From Mycolicibacter kumamotonensis (GTDB lineage: Bacteria > Actinomycetota > Actinomycetes > Mycobacteriales > Mycobacteriaceae), in assembly GCF_002086285.1 (NCBI RefSeq), contig NZ_MVHU01000008.1:1-64000 (forward strand): 64,000 nt of DNA, read 5' to 3'. A program made the translations under genes and the position numbers. The notes under the pieces were generated by a model that was not told the origin of the DNA, ran no database searches, and saw only the letters and a program-made list of their open reading frames with translations. The first letter of the stretch is position 1. Each line of letters begins with the position of its first letter. Below, piece by piece: positions 44,172 to 52,865 of the stretch.

Positions 44172-44259
44172 CGATGGATACGGTACTTCCAAAAAAGGAG
44201 AATGCCAATACCACTATTGCTCACACCGGCCGCTCGGGCGGCTGCTGGGCCGGCAGCGG

Positions 44260-45114
44260 CTACCCGGCCAGGTTGAAGTTGCCGCTGGCCCCGTAGACCG
44301 ACAGCGAGACCAGCAGCGTCACCGAGACCACGACCACCAGCGAGGTGCGCACCGCGTTACCCACGGCGACACCGACCCCGGCGGGGCCGCCCGCCGCGAA
44401 ATAGCCGAAATAAGTGTGGATCAACAAGATGGTGACCGCCATCAGGAACGCCTGCAGGAACGACCACAACAGATCGATGGGGTTCAGGAAGGTCCGGAAA
44501 TAGTGGTCGTAGAGGCCGGCCGACTGCCCGAACAGGAACACCGTGGTGAATCGGCTGGCCAGGAACGACAGAATCACCGCGATGGAGTACAGCGGGGTGA
44601 TGGCGACCAAGCCGGCGACGATGCGGGTGCTGACCAGATAGGCGATCGGGCGGATCGCCATCGACTCCAGCGCGTCGATCTCCTCGTTGATGCGCATCGC
44701 CCCCAGCTGCGCCGTCACCCCGGCGCCGAAGGTGGCCGCCAACCCGATACCGGCGACCACCGGGGCCGAGATGCGCACGTTGATGAACGCCGCCAGGAAG
44801 CCGGTCAGCGCCTCGATGCCGATGTTGCCCAGCGAGCTGTAGCCCTGCACCGCCAGGGTGCCGCCGGCGGCCAGCGTCAAGAACCCGACGATCACCACGG
44901 TGCCGCCGATCATCGCCAGGGTCCCGGTGCCCATGCTGATCTCGGCGATCAGCCGCACGACCTCCCGGCGGTAATGGGTGAACGCAAACGGCGCGGTGGC
45001 GATCGCCCTGCCGTAGAACAGCGTGTGGTCGCCGAGCCGGCCGAGCGCCGCGACGGGTCGCCGGACCTGCCGGGTCACGCCCGGATAGACCGCCGCCAGT
45101 GCCCGCAGCGCCAT
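44260..45114 (-). CDS. yrbEB: YrbEB-type ABC/Mce permease
   Basis: 284 aa, an integral membrane protein with five or six hydrophobic segments (about 60-85, 90-110, 160-185, 190-210, 240-270). Mce permease motifs: EISMGTGTLAMIGGTVVIVGFL, then GATFGAGVTAQLGAMRINEEIDALESMAIRPIAYLVSTRIVAG in family order (EEIDALE is the coupling-helix EExDALxxM motif). Together with YrbEA it forms the channel for an ATP-driven lipid importer. It follows YrbEA after 3 bp. The MceA-F genes normally found downstream are absent; a mutase gene follows instead. Confidence 0.92.
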   Translation of the reverse strand: MALRALAAVYPGVTRQVRRPVAALGRLGDHTLFYGRAIATAPFAFTHYRREVVRLIAEISMGTGTLAMIGGTVVIVGFLTLAAGGTLAVQGYSSLGNIGIEALTGFLAAFINVRISAPVVAGIGLAATFGAGVTAQLGAMRINEEIDALESMAIRPIAYLVSTRIVAGLVAITPLYSIAVILSFLASRFTTVFLFGQSAGLYDHYFRTFLNPIDLLWSFLQAFLMAVTILLIHTYFGYFAAGGPAGVGVAVGNAVRTSLVVVVSVTLLVSLSVYGASGNFNLAG

Positions 45115-45117
45115 GGC

Positions 45118-45924
45118 TCAGCGCGCCGTCATCTTGATGCCGATCGCGGTGACGACCACGTTGACGACGAACAACGACATGAACGCGTACACCACCGTCT
45201 CGTTCACCGCGTTGCCGACGGCCTTGGCGCCACCGCCGGAGATGGTCAGGCCGCGGTAGCAGGCGACCATACCGGCGATCAGGCCGAACAGCGCCGCCTT
45301 GATACAGGAGATGATCAGCTCGGGCACCCCGGTCAACAGGGTGATGCCCGCCGCGAACGCGCCGGGGTTGACGTCTTGGACGAAGACCGAGAACACGTAG
45401 CCGCCGAGGATCCCGATGATCACCACCAGGCTGTTCAGCAGCAGCGCCACCAGCCCGGCCGCCAACATGCGCGGCGTCACCAGCCGCTGCACCGGGTTGA
45501 TGCCCAACACCTCCATGGCGTCGATCTCTTCGCGGATGGTGCGCGATCCCAGATCGGCGCACATCGCCGTCGCCCCGGCGCCGGCCACGATCAACACCGT
45601 CACCATCGGCCCGACCTGGGTGACCGCGCCGAACGCCGCGCCGGCTCCGGACAGGTCCGCCGCGCCGAGCTCGCGCAGCAAGATGTTGAGGATGAAGCTG
45701 ACCAGCACCGTGAAGGGAATCGCCACCAGCAGCGTGGGCGCCAGCGAGACCCGGGCGACGAACCAGGACTGTTCGAGGAATTCGCGGGCCTGAAACGGCC
45801 GCCGGAAGAGGAATCTGACCGCGTCCACCGACATCGCGAAGAGCCCGCCGACCGCCTGCATGGGCTCCGACAGGCGCCCGATCGCCAGCTGCGGGGACCA
45901 CGGCATCAGGTCTTTCATCCCCAT
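45118..45924 (-). CDS. yrbEA: YrbEA-type ABC/Mce permease
   Basis: 268 aa with membrane segments at about 60-85, 95-115, 150-180, 195-215 and 240-265. Motifs: EFLEQSWFVARVSLAPTLLVAIPFTVLVSFILNILL, GAGATAMCADLGSRTIREEIDAMEVLGINPVQRLVTPRMLAA (EEIDAMEVLG coupling helix). First gene of a leftward unit through yrbEB, mutase, B12 subunit, LLM and CoA-transferase. The 123 bp before it contain an isolated ATTCTC half-site. It probably joins with YrbEB to import a lipid or sterol. Confidence 0.92.
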   Translation of the reverse strand: MGMKDLMPWSPQLAIGRLSEPMQAVGGLFAMSVDAVRFLFRRPFQAREFLEQSWFVARVSLAPTLLVAIPFTVLVSFILNILLRELGAADLSGAGAAFGAVTQVGPMVTVLIVAGAGATAMCADLGSRTIREEIDAMEVLGINPVQRLVTPRMLAAGLVALLLNSLVVIIGILGGYVFSVFVQDVNPGAFAAGITLLTGVPELIISCIKAALFGLIAGMVACYRGLTISGGGAKAVGNAVNETVVYAFMSLFVVNVVVTAIGIKMTAR

Positions 45925-46047
45925 AGCGGCAGGCTCCTCAGAACACTCGCGATACGACCCGAGTGGATCGTAGCCGATTGGCGGTTAGTGCGATAGCTGG
46001 TTCTGATTTTGGTGCACACTCATTCTCATTTAGAGCAAATGTCTCAT

Positions 46048-46866
46048 CTATAGTCGTCCGTCGACCCGCAAGTCCGGGTGCACCCACGCCGGTGACCTGC
46101 GCTCTTTGAACGCCCGGAAGCCTTCGACGGCCTCCGGCGCACCCAGGCTGCTGCTCATCCCGATGCGGTCGAACAGCCCGAGATAGGCGTCCAGGCTCGA
46201 CTTGACCACCGCACGTGCGGCCGGCGCGGTGCGGCAGCACTGGGCCAGCACATCGCGGGCGGCGTCGGGCAGTTCGTTGTGCGGGACCACACGTGCCACC
46301 ATGCCCCAATCGAGCGCTTCCTGCGCCCCGAACGTGCGGCCGGTGAACATCAGGTCACGGGTGCGGACCGGCCCGACCACCCGGGCCAGCATCTGGCTGT
46401 AGTACGTGTCGGCGATGCCGCGGAACAGCTCGGGCACCCGGAAGGTCGCCCGGTCGCTGACCACGGCGATGTCGCTGCACAACGCGATCTGCAGGCCGCC
46501 GCCCTGGCACACTCCGTTGACCGCCGAGACGACCGGCTTCGCCGAGCTGCGCAACGCGTCGAACGGGGTGACGTCCATGCCCAGCGCGGACCCGAAGGTG
46601 ATCCAGTTGTCCGCTCCGCCGCCGCCCATGTCGCCGCCGGGGGCGAACACGTCGCCGGTGCCCGTGATCAGCAGCCCGGCCAGGTCGGGGTCCTCATTGA
46701 CCCGGCCCACCGCGTAGCGGATGCCGAAGTACATCGCGGGGGTCATCGCGTTGCGGGCTTCGGGGCGGTTCAGAGTGCACACCGCGATCGGCCCCTCCCG
46801 CCGGAACTCGAGGAAGGGGGTTCCGAGCCAGTCGCCCTCGGGCGGCCGAGGCGATTCAGCATTCAT
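46048..46866 (-). CDS. Enoyl-CoA hydratase/isomerase
   Basis: 272 aa from ATG 46866, overlapping the kinase-like gene by 11 bp. Motifs AVCTLNRPEARNAMT, ITGTGDVFAPGGDMGGGG (oxyanion hole, with unusual PGGDM) and AVNGVCQGGGLQIALCSDIAVVSDRATF. The first catalytic Glu is kept as PELFRGIAD. It is the second gene of a two-gene unit with an aminoglycoside-phosphotransferase-like kinase. Confidence 0.88.
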   Translation of the reverse strand: MNAESPRPPEGDWLGTPFLEFRREGPIAVCTLNRPEARNAMTPAMYFGIRYAVGRVNEDPDLAGLLITGTGDVFAPGGDMGGGGADNWITFGSALGMDVTPFDALRSSAKPVVSAVNGVCQGGGLQIALCSDIAVVSDRATFRVPELFRGIADTYYSQMLARVVGPVRTRDLMFTGRTFGAQEALDWGMVARVVPHNELPDAARDVLAQCCRTAPAARAVVKSSLDAYLGLFDRIGMSSSLGAPEAVEGFRAFKERRSPAWVHPDLRVDGRL

Positions 46867-47950
46867 GTGCACAGACCTCTCCGACCAGCTCCAGCGTGCC
46901 CAGACCACGGATCGCCGCACAAGCGCGCCGCAGCATGGTGACGAACATGTCGTCGCCACGGTCGGTGCCGGTCGCGAAGACCAGCCCGAGCGCGCAGATC
47001 AGCGGGGCCTGCAGCATGCCGAACCGGTAGTCCCGCCAACAGGTTTCCCGGTCGTAATCGCTCACACCGTGACCCAGCAGGGCGCTGTGATACGCCGTGA
47101 CCAGATCCGCCTCGATCGCCGAGCGCAGCTCGGGCGCCAAGCTGGTGGCGGTGAAATACGCCAGGTCGCGAGCCGGCAGGCCGACACCGAGGGTCTGCCA
47201 GTCGACGATCCAGACCTGATCGCCGTCGGGGCTGAACAGCATGTTGTCCAGCCGGTAATCGCCGTGGATCAGCGCGAACCGGCCGAGCTGCGCCGACACC
47301 CACGGAGTGATCAGAGACAGTGCGGCCGTCAACGTCTCACAGTCGGCCGCGCCCAGTTGCGCACCGAGGCGCTCGACGGTGGCGTCCGCGCACATTCGGG
47401 CGATGTCGCCCATGCCTTTGGCTCCGGCCTCGTCCAGTTGGGTCATGGCCAGGCCGGGGAACGTCAGCCACTGCTGGTCGCACCAGGTGGGCGCGTGCAG
47501 CCCGGCCAGCGCGGTCACCGCCAGCCGCGCCTGCCGCTCGTCGCACCCGGCGATCTGATCGCCCTGGGTAGCGGGCGCGCGGTCGGCGAGCAGTAACGCG
47601 TATTCGGTTGCGTCGGAGTTGATTTCGCAGTGGAAGCACTCCGGTGTCGGTATCCGGACGCGATCGGCGACGTCGGCGTAGAAGGCGCACTCGCTGCGAT
47701 AGCCCAGTACGACACGATCGCGGACCGCGTCGTCGCCCGCCGGGAGTTTGATCACGAAGGTGCCGGGCAGGCCGGCCCGGTCGCCGGCGTAGGTGGCCGA
47801 CACCCGGTAGGTGGCTCCGGTCTGACCGGTGCCGACCGGCACGACATCGACCGAGGCCACCTCGACCGGTTCGCCCCGGGCGCTCAGCACACCGGAGAGC
47901 CACCGGCTGGTCACCTGCTGGGGATTTCGCGGTATCGAGGTCGCGGTCAT
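46856..47950 (-). CDS. APH/choline kinase-like phosphotransferase
   Basis: 364 aa from ATG 47950 with GGAGGACCG upstream. Kinase-fold motifs: FALIHGDYRLDNMLFSPDG (Brenner HGD-x-R-x-x-N catalytic loop) and WIVDWQTLGVGLPARDLAYF (DFG-like IVDWQ). Family members phosphorylate hydroxyl groups of antibiotics or metabolites; the mammalian ACAD10/11 and bacterial LvaA kinases phosphorylate 4-hydroxyacyl-CoA. Pairing with an enoyl-CoA hydratase supports a catabolic rather than a resistance role. It is divergent from the carboxyltransferase gene. Confidence 0.85.
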   Translation of the reverse strand: MTATSIPRNPQQVTSRWLSGVLSARGEPVEVASVDVVPVGTGQTGATYRVSATYAGDRAGLPGTFVIKLPAGDDAVRDRVVLGYRSECAFYADVADRVRIPTPECFHCEINSDATEYALLLADRAPATQGDQIAGCDERQARLAVTALAGLHAPTWCDQQWLTFPGLAMTQLDEAGAKGMGDIARMCADATVERLGAQLGAADCETLTAALSLITPWVSAQLGRFALIHGDYRLDNMLFSPDGDQVWIVDWQTLGVGLPARDLAYFTATSLAPELRSAIEADLVTAYHSALLGHGVSDYDRETCWRDYRFGMLQAPLICALGLVFATGTDRGDDMFVTMLRRACAAIRGLGTLELVGEVCAHEC

Positions 47951-48066
47951 CGGTCCTCCGGCGCAACAGAACTCATAGCCAGAGCCCCTCCGGGCAGCCA
48001 CTCCCTGCCATGCCGGGTGACGCTACAGTAAGAATTTCAGTATGGTCAACGAATGAGGACCCGCCG

Positions 48067-49563
48067 ATGACGAATGCCCAAGACTGGCAGGAGACGCTGG
48101 ACGATCTGGACCGGCGGCGCCGGCACACTCAGGCGATGGGTGGCACCGAGCGGGTGGCCAAGCATCGCGCGAAGGGCAAGCTCGACGCACGCGCCCGTAT
48201 CGAGCACCTGCTCGACCGTGGAACGTTCCGCGAGTTGGGCACCATGGTCGGCGGGGAGATCGCCGCCGACGGGATCGTGGTCGGCTCGGGTCTGATCAAC
48301 GGCTCGGCGGTGATGGTGGGCGCGGAGGATTTCACCACCCTGGCCGGCAGCATCGGCCCCGGCGGCAACGCCAAGCGCTACCGCATCGCCGAACTGGCAC
48401 TGCGCGACAAGATCCCGTTGGTGATGCTGCTCGAAGGCGCCGGATTCCGTCCCACCGGGGAGCATTACGGGCGCACCCCGACCGACCTGCTGGCCCAGGC
48501 GCAGTGCTCGGGCAAGGTGCCGACCGTCGCCGCGGTGCTGGGCCCGTCGGCCGGGCACGGCGCCCTGGTCGGCCCGGTCTGCGACTTCCGGATCATGAGC
48601 CCGCACGGCGCGATCTTCACCGCCGGGCCTCCGGTGGTCAAAGAGTCGACGGGCGAAGACATCTCGAAGGAGGACCTCGGTGGACCCGAGGTCGCCCTGA
48701 GAAGCGGGGTGATCCACAACCTCGCCGCCGACGACGCGGCGGTGCTCGACGACATCCGCCGGTATCTGTCCTATTTCCCACCGAGCGCCTGGTCCTACCC
48801 GCCGGCGTTGCCCGCCGACCCGGCCGCCGAGCCGCGCCTGACGCCGGAGCTGCTCGACATCGTCTCGCGCGACAACCGTCGCATCTATGACATGCGCGCG
48901 GTGCTCGACGTCATCTTCGACCGGCCCGACTGGTTCGAGGTGCAGCCGCGGTTCGGCCCCGCGATCATCTGCGCGCTGGCCCATCTGGGCGGTCATCCGG
49001 TGGCGGTGGTGGCCAACCAGCCGCAGGTGCTGGCCGGCTCGATCGACGCCGACGCCGCCGACAAGGCCGCCCACTTCATCATGGTGGCCGACTCGTTCCA
49101 CCTGCCGATCGTGTTCTTGGCGGACAATCCGGGGATGCTGCCGGGCAGCCGTTCGGAGCGCAGCGGGGTGCTGCGGGCCGGCGCCCGGATGTTCGCTGCC
49201 CAGACCGCGGCCACCACCGTCAAACTGCATCTGACGCTGCGCAAGGCCTACGGCTTCGGTTCCATGGTGATGTCGTTGCTCGGCTTCGACTCCCAGGTGG
49301 CGACGTTCGCCTATCCGGGTGCCACGATGGGGGCGATGAGTGCGGCCGCGCTCAGTGCCGCCTCGCACGCCGGCGAGGATCTGGCGGCCAAGCTACGCGA
49401 CACCGAGCTGCAGGCGTCCTATCACTCCGCCAAACAGCTCGGCTTCGACGAGCTGATCGACCCGCGCGAAACCCGCGACGCGCTGCTGAGCGCCCTGCGA
49501 CGGGGTCTGGGCAGCCGGCAGGCGGTCGCCGAGCCGGTGACCCGAACCGTCATCATGCCCTGA
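48067..49563 (+). CDS. Acyl-CoA carboxylase, carboxyltransferase (beta) subunit
   Basis: 498 aa from ATG 48067. Carboxyltransferase motifs: GGTERVAKHRAKGKLDARARIEHLLDRGTFRELGTMVG, the two acyl-CoA/biotin oxyanion regions around GPSAGHGALVGPVCDFRIM and AGPPVVKESTGEDISKEDLGG, and LADNPGMLPGSRSERSGVLRAGARM. Proteins of this size work with a separate biotin carboxylase/BCCP subunit (AccA-type); none is present nearby, so it must borrow one or be another carboxyltransferase-like enzyme. A lipocalin-like gene overlaps its stop by one base. Confidence 0.88.
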   Translation: MTNAQDWQETLDDLDRRRRHTQAMGGTERVAKHRAKGKLDARARIEHLLDRGTFRELGTMVGGEIAADGIVVGSGLINGSAVMVGAEDFTTLAGSIGPGGNAKRYRIAELALRDKIPLVMLLEGAGFRPTGEHYGRTPTDLLAQAQCSGKVPTVAAVLGPSAGHGALVGPVCDFRIMSPHGAIFTAGPPVVKESTGEDISKEDLGGPEVALRSGVIHNLAADDAAVLDDIRRYLSYFPPSAWSYPPALPADPAAEPRLTPELLDIVSRDNRRIYDMRAVLDVIFDRPDWFEVQPRFGPAIICALAHLGGHPVAVVANQPQVLAGSIDADAADKAAHFIMVADSFHLPIVFLADNPGMLPGSRSERSGVLRAGARMFAAQTAATTVKLHLTLRKAYGFGSMVMSLLGFDSQVATFAYPGATMGAMSAAALSAASHAGEDLAAKLRDTELQASYHSAKQLGFDELIDPRETRDALLSALRRGLGSRQAVAEPVTRTVIMP

Positions 49564-49952
49564 TGGGCACCTTGCGCGACGCGATCCTGGGCGGCTGGGA
49601 ATTGTCGTCGATGGAATCCCGCGACGTCGACACCGGCACGGTGTCGCACCCGATGGGCACCGCACCGCGCGGCCTGATCCTCTACACCGGCGACGGCTAT
49701 ATGTCCGCGCAGCTCACTTCTGGCGCTGATGCGGCGGCGCACCAGCACATCGCTTACGGCGGCCGCTTCCGAGTCGACGAGGACACCGCGACGGTGCACC
49801 ACCTGGTGAGCATCTCGACGCTGCCGGAGCTGCTGGCCCAGCCACAGCTGCGGCAGGCCGGCGTGGACGGTGACCGGCTGACTTTGTCGGCCACCACCAC
49901 CAACGACGGGGTGACCAGCCACAACACGCTGGTCTGGCTCAGACGTCGATGA
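49563..49952 (+). CDS. Lipocalin-like domain protein
   Basis: 129 aa. The beta-rich pattern GGWELSSME, then PRGLILYTGDGYMSAQLTS, GGRFRVDEDTATVHHLVSIS and LTLSATTTNDGVTSHNTLVWLRR fits the lipocalin-like domain proteins that bind small lipophilic molecules. The start overlaps the carboxyltransferase stop (TGATG). Its end overlaps the convergent quinone oxidoreductase gene by 14 bp. Confidence 0.72.
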   Translation: MGTLRDAILGGWELSSMESRDVDTGTVSHPMGTAPRGLILYTGDGYMSAQLTSGADAAAHQHIAYGGRFRVDEDTATVHHLVSISTLPELLAQPQLRQAGVDGDRLTLSATTTNDGVTSHNTLVWLRRR

Positions 49953-50907
49953 TGACCTTGCCGACCGCCTTACGGTCGGCCACGTAACGCAGCGCGGCCG
50001 CGGTGTCGGTGAGCGCGAAGCGGGCGCCGATGTAGGGGCTGACCCGGCCCTCGGCGAACAGCTGCGCGAGCTCGGCGAGATCACGCTCGTTCTGCTGTGG
50101 GTGGTCGTCGGCGAAAGTCCGGATCTCCATGCCCTGCACCGTGATGCCCTTGAGCATCACCAGGTTCAGCGGGATGGCCGGGATCGACCCGGCGGCATAG
50201 CCCAGTGTGACGAAACGCCCGCCGCGGCCCAGACTGCGCAACGCCGGTTCGGCATACGGTCCGCCGACCGGGTCCAGCACCGCCCGGGCGCCGTCGCCGG
50301 TGATCGCGCGAATCCGCTCCTTGAGGTCCTCCCGGTCGTAGTCGACCACGGCTTCGGCACCGCGCTGCGTGCACACGGCGAGCTTCTCCGGGCTCGACGC
50401 CGCGGCCAGCACTCTTGCACCGAGCGCCACGCCCAGATCGACCGCGGCCAGCCCGACCCCACCGGCGGCGCCGAGCACCACCACCCAATCCCCCTCGGCC
50501 ACTTGGGCGACCGAGCGCAGCGCGTGATAGGCGGTGCGATAGGTGACTCCGAAGCCGGCCGCCGCGGCGTAGTCGACGCCGTCGGGGATCGCGCTGACCG
50601 CCGCGGCGGGCAGCAGCGCCTGCTCGGCGAATCCGCCCACGAACGAGGTGCCGACCACCCGGTCACCGGGCGCGAACGCCACCCCGTCACCGACGGCGAT
50701 CACGTCACCGGCCAGCTCGCTGCCGGGCGTGAACGGGGTCGGGATCTTCAGCTGATATTTCCCGCCGATCATCAGCACGTCGGGGAAGTTGACCGCCGCG
50801 GCCCGCACCCGCACCACGATCGTGCCGGGCCCGGGTGTGGGATCGGGAAGCTCTTGGAGCACCAGGCTTTCCGGCGGTCCGTAGGTTTGGCACACGATCG
50901 CGCGCAT
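49939..50907 (-). CDS. Zinc-independent NADPH:quinone oxidoreductase-like MDR protein
   Basis: 322 aa. MDR fold: MRAIVCQTYGPPESLVLQELPDPTPGPGTIVVRVRAAAVNFPDVL at the N-terminus, Rossmann motif VVLGAAGGVGLAAVDLG, and RGGRFVTLGYAAG. No zinc ligand set is seen. Members reduce quinones or enoyl groups with NADPH. It overlaps the TetR stop by one base and likely belongs to the same unit. Confidence 0.88.
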   Translation of the reverse strand: MRAIVCQTYGPPESLVLQELPDPTPGPGTIVVRVRAAAVNFPDVLMIGGKYQLKIPTPFTPGSELAGDVIAVGDGVAFAPGDRVVGTSFVGGFAEQALLPAAAVSAIPDGVDYAAAAGFGVTYRTAYHALRSVAQVAEGDWVVVLGAAGGVGLAAVDLGVALGARVLAAASSPEKLAVCTQRGAEAVVDYDREDLKERIRAITGDGARAVLDPVGGPYAEPALRSLGRGGRFVTLGYAAGSIPAIPLNLVMLKGITVQGMEIRTFADDHPQQNERDLAELAQLFAEGRVSPYIGARFALTDTAAALRYVADRKAVGKVIIDV

Positions 50908-51500
50908 CAGGCTCCCAGTCCTCGTAGGCAGAACGCCACCAGATGGTCGACATCGGCCCGCTTGGGCTGGGCGGTGCCACCCAGGTAGCGGCGCATGGTG
51001 GCCAGCGTGCAGGTGAATACGGTGTCCGCGTCGCGGCGCGTGCCTCCCAGCGCCGCCACCGGTTCGGTGAGCAGATCGCGCAGCGGGCGGAGGATCTCGT
51101 CATCGGAGACCTCGGCGGCCGCCAGTTGGGTGCTGGCCGCGCGGCTCATGCTCAACAGGTGCGGGTCGGACACCTGCGCGACGGTACCTCGTATCCACCG
51201 CTCCACCCGACCGGCGGGGGTGCTCTCCTTGGCCAGCTGGTGCTGCAGATAGGAGACGACGATGGCCACGCCGCGCTCCATCACCGCCTGGAAGAGTTCG
51301 TCCTTGCCGGTGAAGTAGCGGTAGAACGCCTTCTTCGACGACCCGGCCTCGGCGACGATGTCGGACACCCGCGGTTCGTCGGGCGCCACCCGCTCCAACA
51401 CCGTCACGGCGGCCGCCAGCATGCGCTCCACCTCCGCGGTGGCCTGCTGCTGACGGTCGTCGAGCGCGCGATGCACCGCGGCATCGACACGTGTGGTCAT
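50907..51500 (-). CDS. TetR-family transcriptional regulator
   Basis: 197 aa. HTH region: DRQQQATAEVERMLAAAVTVLERVAPDEPRVSDIVAEAGSSKKAFYRYFTGKDELFQAVMERG in TetR order. The C-terminal domain covers about 80-197. It overlaps the dehydrogenase stop by ATGA at one side and the oxidoreductase by one base at the other, so it is in the middle of a five-gene unit that it may control. Confidence 0.9.
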   Translation of the reverse strand: MTTRVDAAVHRALDDRQQQATAEVERMLAAAVTVLERVAPDEPRVSDIVAEAGSSKKAFYRYFTGKDELFQAVMERGVAIVVSYLQHQLAKESTPAGRVERWIRGTVAQVSDPHLLSMSRAASTQLAAAEVSDDEILRPLRDLLTEPVAALGGTRRDADTVFTCTLATMRRYLGGTAQPKRADVDHLVAFCLRGLGA

Positions 51501-52795
51501 GGCACCGCGGGAATCCGGTCGACCAGATCGCCGTACTTGGCGCGGGCGGCCTCGATGCGGTTGTCCAGGAATTCACTGGGCCACTCCGGGTCCTCGGCCT
51601 CATAGTCTTTGAGCAGCAGCCGGGCCAGGTTCACCTTGTGCGCCTCGGTGGGCCCGTCGGCCAGCCCGAGCGCCACCCCGCCCAGCAGTACGTTCGTCAG
51701 CGGCAACTGCTCGGTCAGGCCCATCGCGCCGTGAACCTGGATGGCGCGCAACCCGATCGACTTGAGTACCTGCGATGCCAGGATCTTGCACACCCCGATC
51801 TCGGCGCGTGCCGCGTGCTCGCCGGCGGTGTCGATCAGCCAGGCGGCGTGCAGCACCGTCAGCCGGAACGGGATCAGCTCGGCATACGAGTCGGCGATGA
51901 ACGCCTGCACCAGCTGCTTGTCGGCCAGTGAACTGCCCTGGGTGAAACGGCTTTTCGCGCGCCGGGCCATCATGTCGATGGCGCGCTGCGCCACCCCGAT
52001 CGAGCGCATGGCGTGGTGCAGTCGCCCGCCGGCCAGCCGATTCTGCAGGATCAGGAAGCCCTGTCCCGGTTCCCCGAGGATGGCATCCGCCGGTACCCGC
52101 ACATCGTCGTAGCGCACCAGCGAGTGCCCGGCCTCGTGCGGATGCGAGCCCACCAGGTGGTGGGTGGCTTCGATGACCAGGCCCGGGGTGCCGGCCGGGA
52201 TCAGGAAGGTCGACGCGCCTCGGTGCACCGGAACGTCGGGGTCGGTGATGGCCACCACGATGAAGAACGATGCCACCGAAGCGTTGGAGGAGAAGTACTT
52301 TCGCCCGGTGATCACCCATTCATCATTGTGTTTGACGGCTCGGGTGGTGAACACCCGCGGGTCGGCGCCGCCCTGCGGTTCGGTCATCGAGAAGCAGGAG
52401 AAGATCTCCCCGGACAGCAACCCGGCCAGATACTTGTCCTTCTGGTCGGCGGTGCCGAAGCGGGCCAGGATCTCGGCGTTGCCGGTGTCGGGCGCCTGGG
52501 TGCCGAACACGATCGGCGCCCAGCTGGACCGGCCCAGGATCTCGTTGATCAGGGCCAGCTTGACCGCACCGAAGCCCTGCCCGCCGAGCTCGGGGCCCAG
52601 GTGCGGGGCCCACAGCCCCTGCTCGCGCACCCGCTCCTTGAGGGGATCGACGATCCGGCGGCGCTGATCGTCCAGCGGCAGGTATTCGCAGCCGGGGAAC
52701 AGCACCTCGAGCGGTTCGACCTCGTCGCGCACGAACGCCCGGATCCAGTCCAGTTTCGCCTCGAACTCCGGTTCGGTGGAGAAATCCCAGGCCAT
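51497..52795 (-). CDS. Acyl-CoA dehydrogenase of ACAD10/11 type
   Basis: 432 aa from ATG 52795 with GGGAG 5 nt upstream. Longer than the FadE genes to the left. Motifs: IFSCFSMTEPQGGADPRVF and ITGRKYFSSNASVASFFIVVAIT, and at the end QVHGAMGLTEQLPLTNVLLGGVALGLADGPTEAHKVNLARLLLKD. The LADGP-x-E-x-H text is typical of the ACAD10/11 group, which in animals is fused to an APH-type kinase. Here the kinase is a separate gene two positions upstream (53626). This favours dehydration-type processing of 4-hydroxyacyl-CoA. Confidence 0.88.
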   Translation of the reverse strand: MAWDFSTEPEFEAKLDWIRAFVRDEVEPLEVLFPGCEYLPLDDQRRRIVDPLKERVREQGLWAPHLGPELGGQGFGAVKLALINEILGRSSWAPIVFGTQAPDTGNAEILARFGTADQKDKYLAGLLSGEIFSCFSMTEPQGGADPRVFTTRAVKHNDEWVITGRKYFSSNASVASFFIVVAITDPDVPVHRGASTFLIPAGTPGLVIEATHHLVGSHPHEAGHSLVRYDDVRVPADAILGEPGQGFLILQNRLAGGRLHHAMRSIGVAQRAIDMMARRAKSRFTQGSSLADKQLVQAFIADSYAELIPFRLTVLHAAWLIDTAGEHAARAEIGVCKILASQVLKSIGLRAIQVHGAMGLTEQLPLTNVLLGGVALGLADGPTEAHKVNLARLLLKDYEAEDPEWPSEFLDNRIEAARAKYGDLVDRIPAVP

Positions 52796-52865
52796 GTCTA
52801 CTCCCTGTCTGTCAGCTTCATTAGCGGCGACCCGCTGCGCCCGGCTCCGCCGCGCTTGCGATCGC

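Noticed and set aside
44172..44259. Possible cobalamin riboswitch before the B12 mutase
   Set aside because: Only 88 bp separate it from yrbEB, too short for a cobalamin riboswitch, and no conserved B12-box text is visible.
46010..46045. Another GAGAA-N5-TTCTC operator before yrbEA
   Set aside because: Only one arm (ATTCTC, minus strand GAGAAT) is present; the second arm does not match.
48025..48045. Operator-like repeat CAGTA...CAGTA before the carboxyltransferase
   Set aside because: Short direct repeat without a convincing palindrome; could be chance in the divergent promoter.
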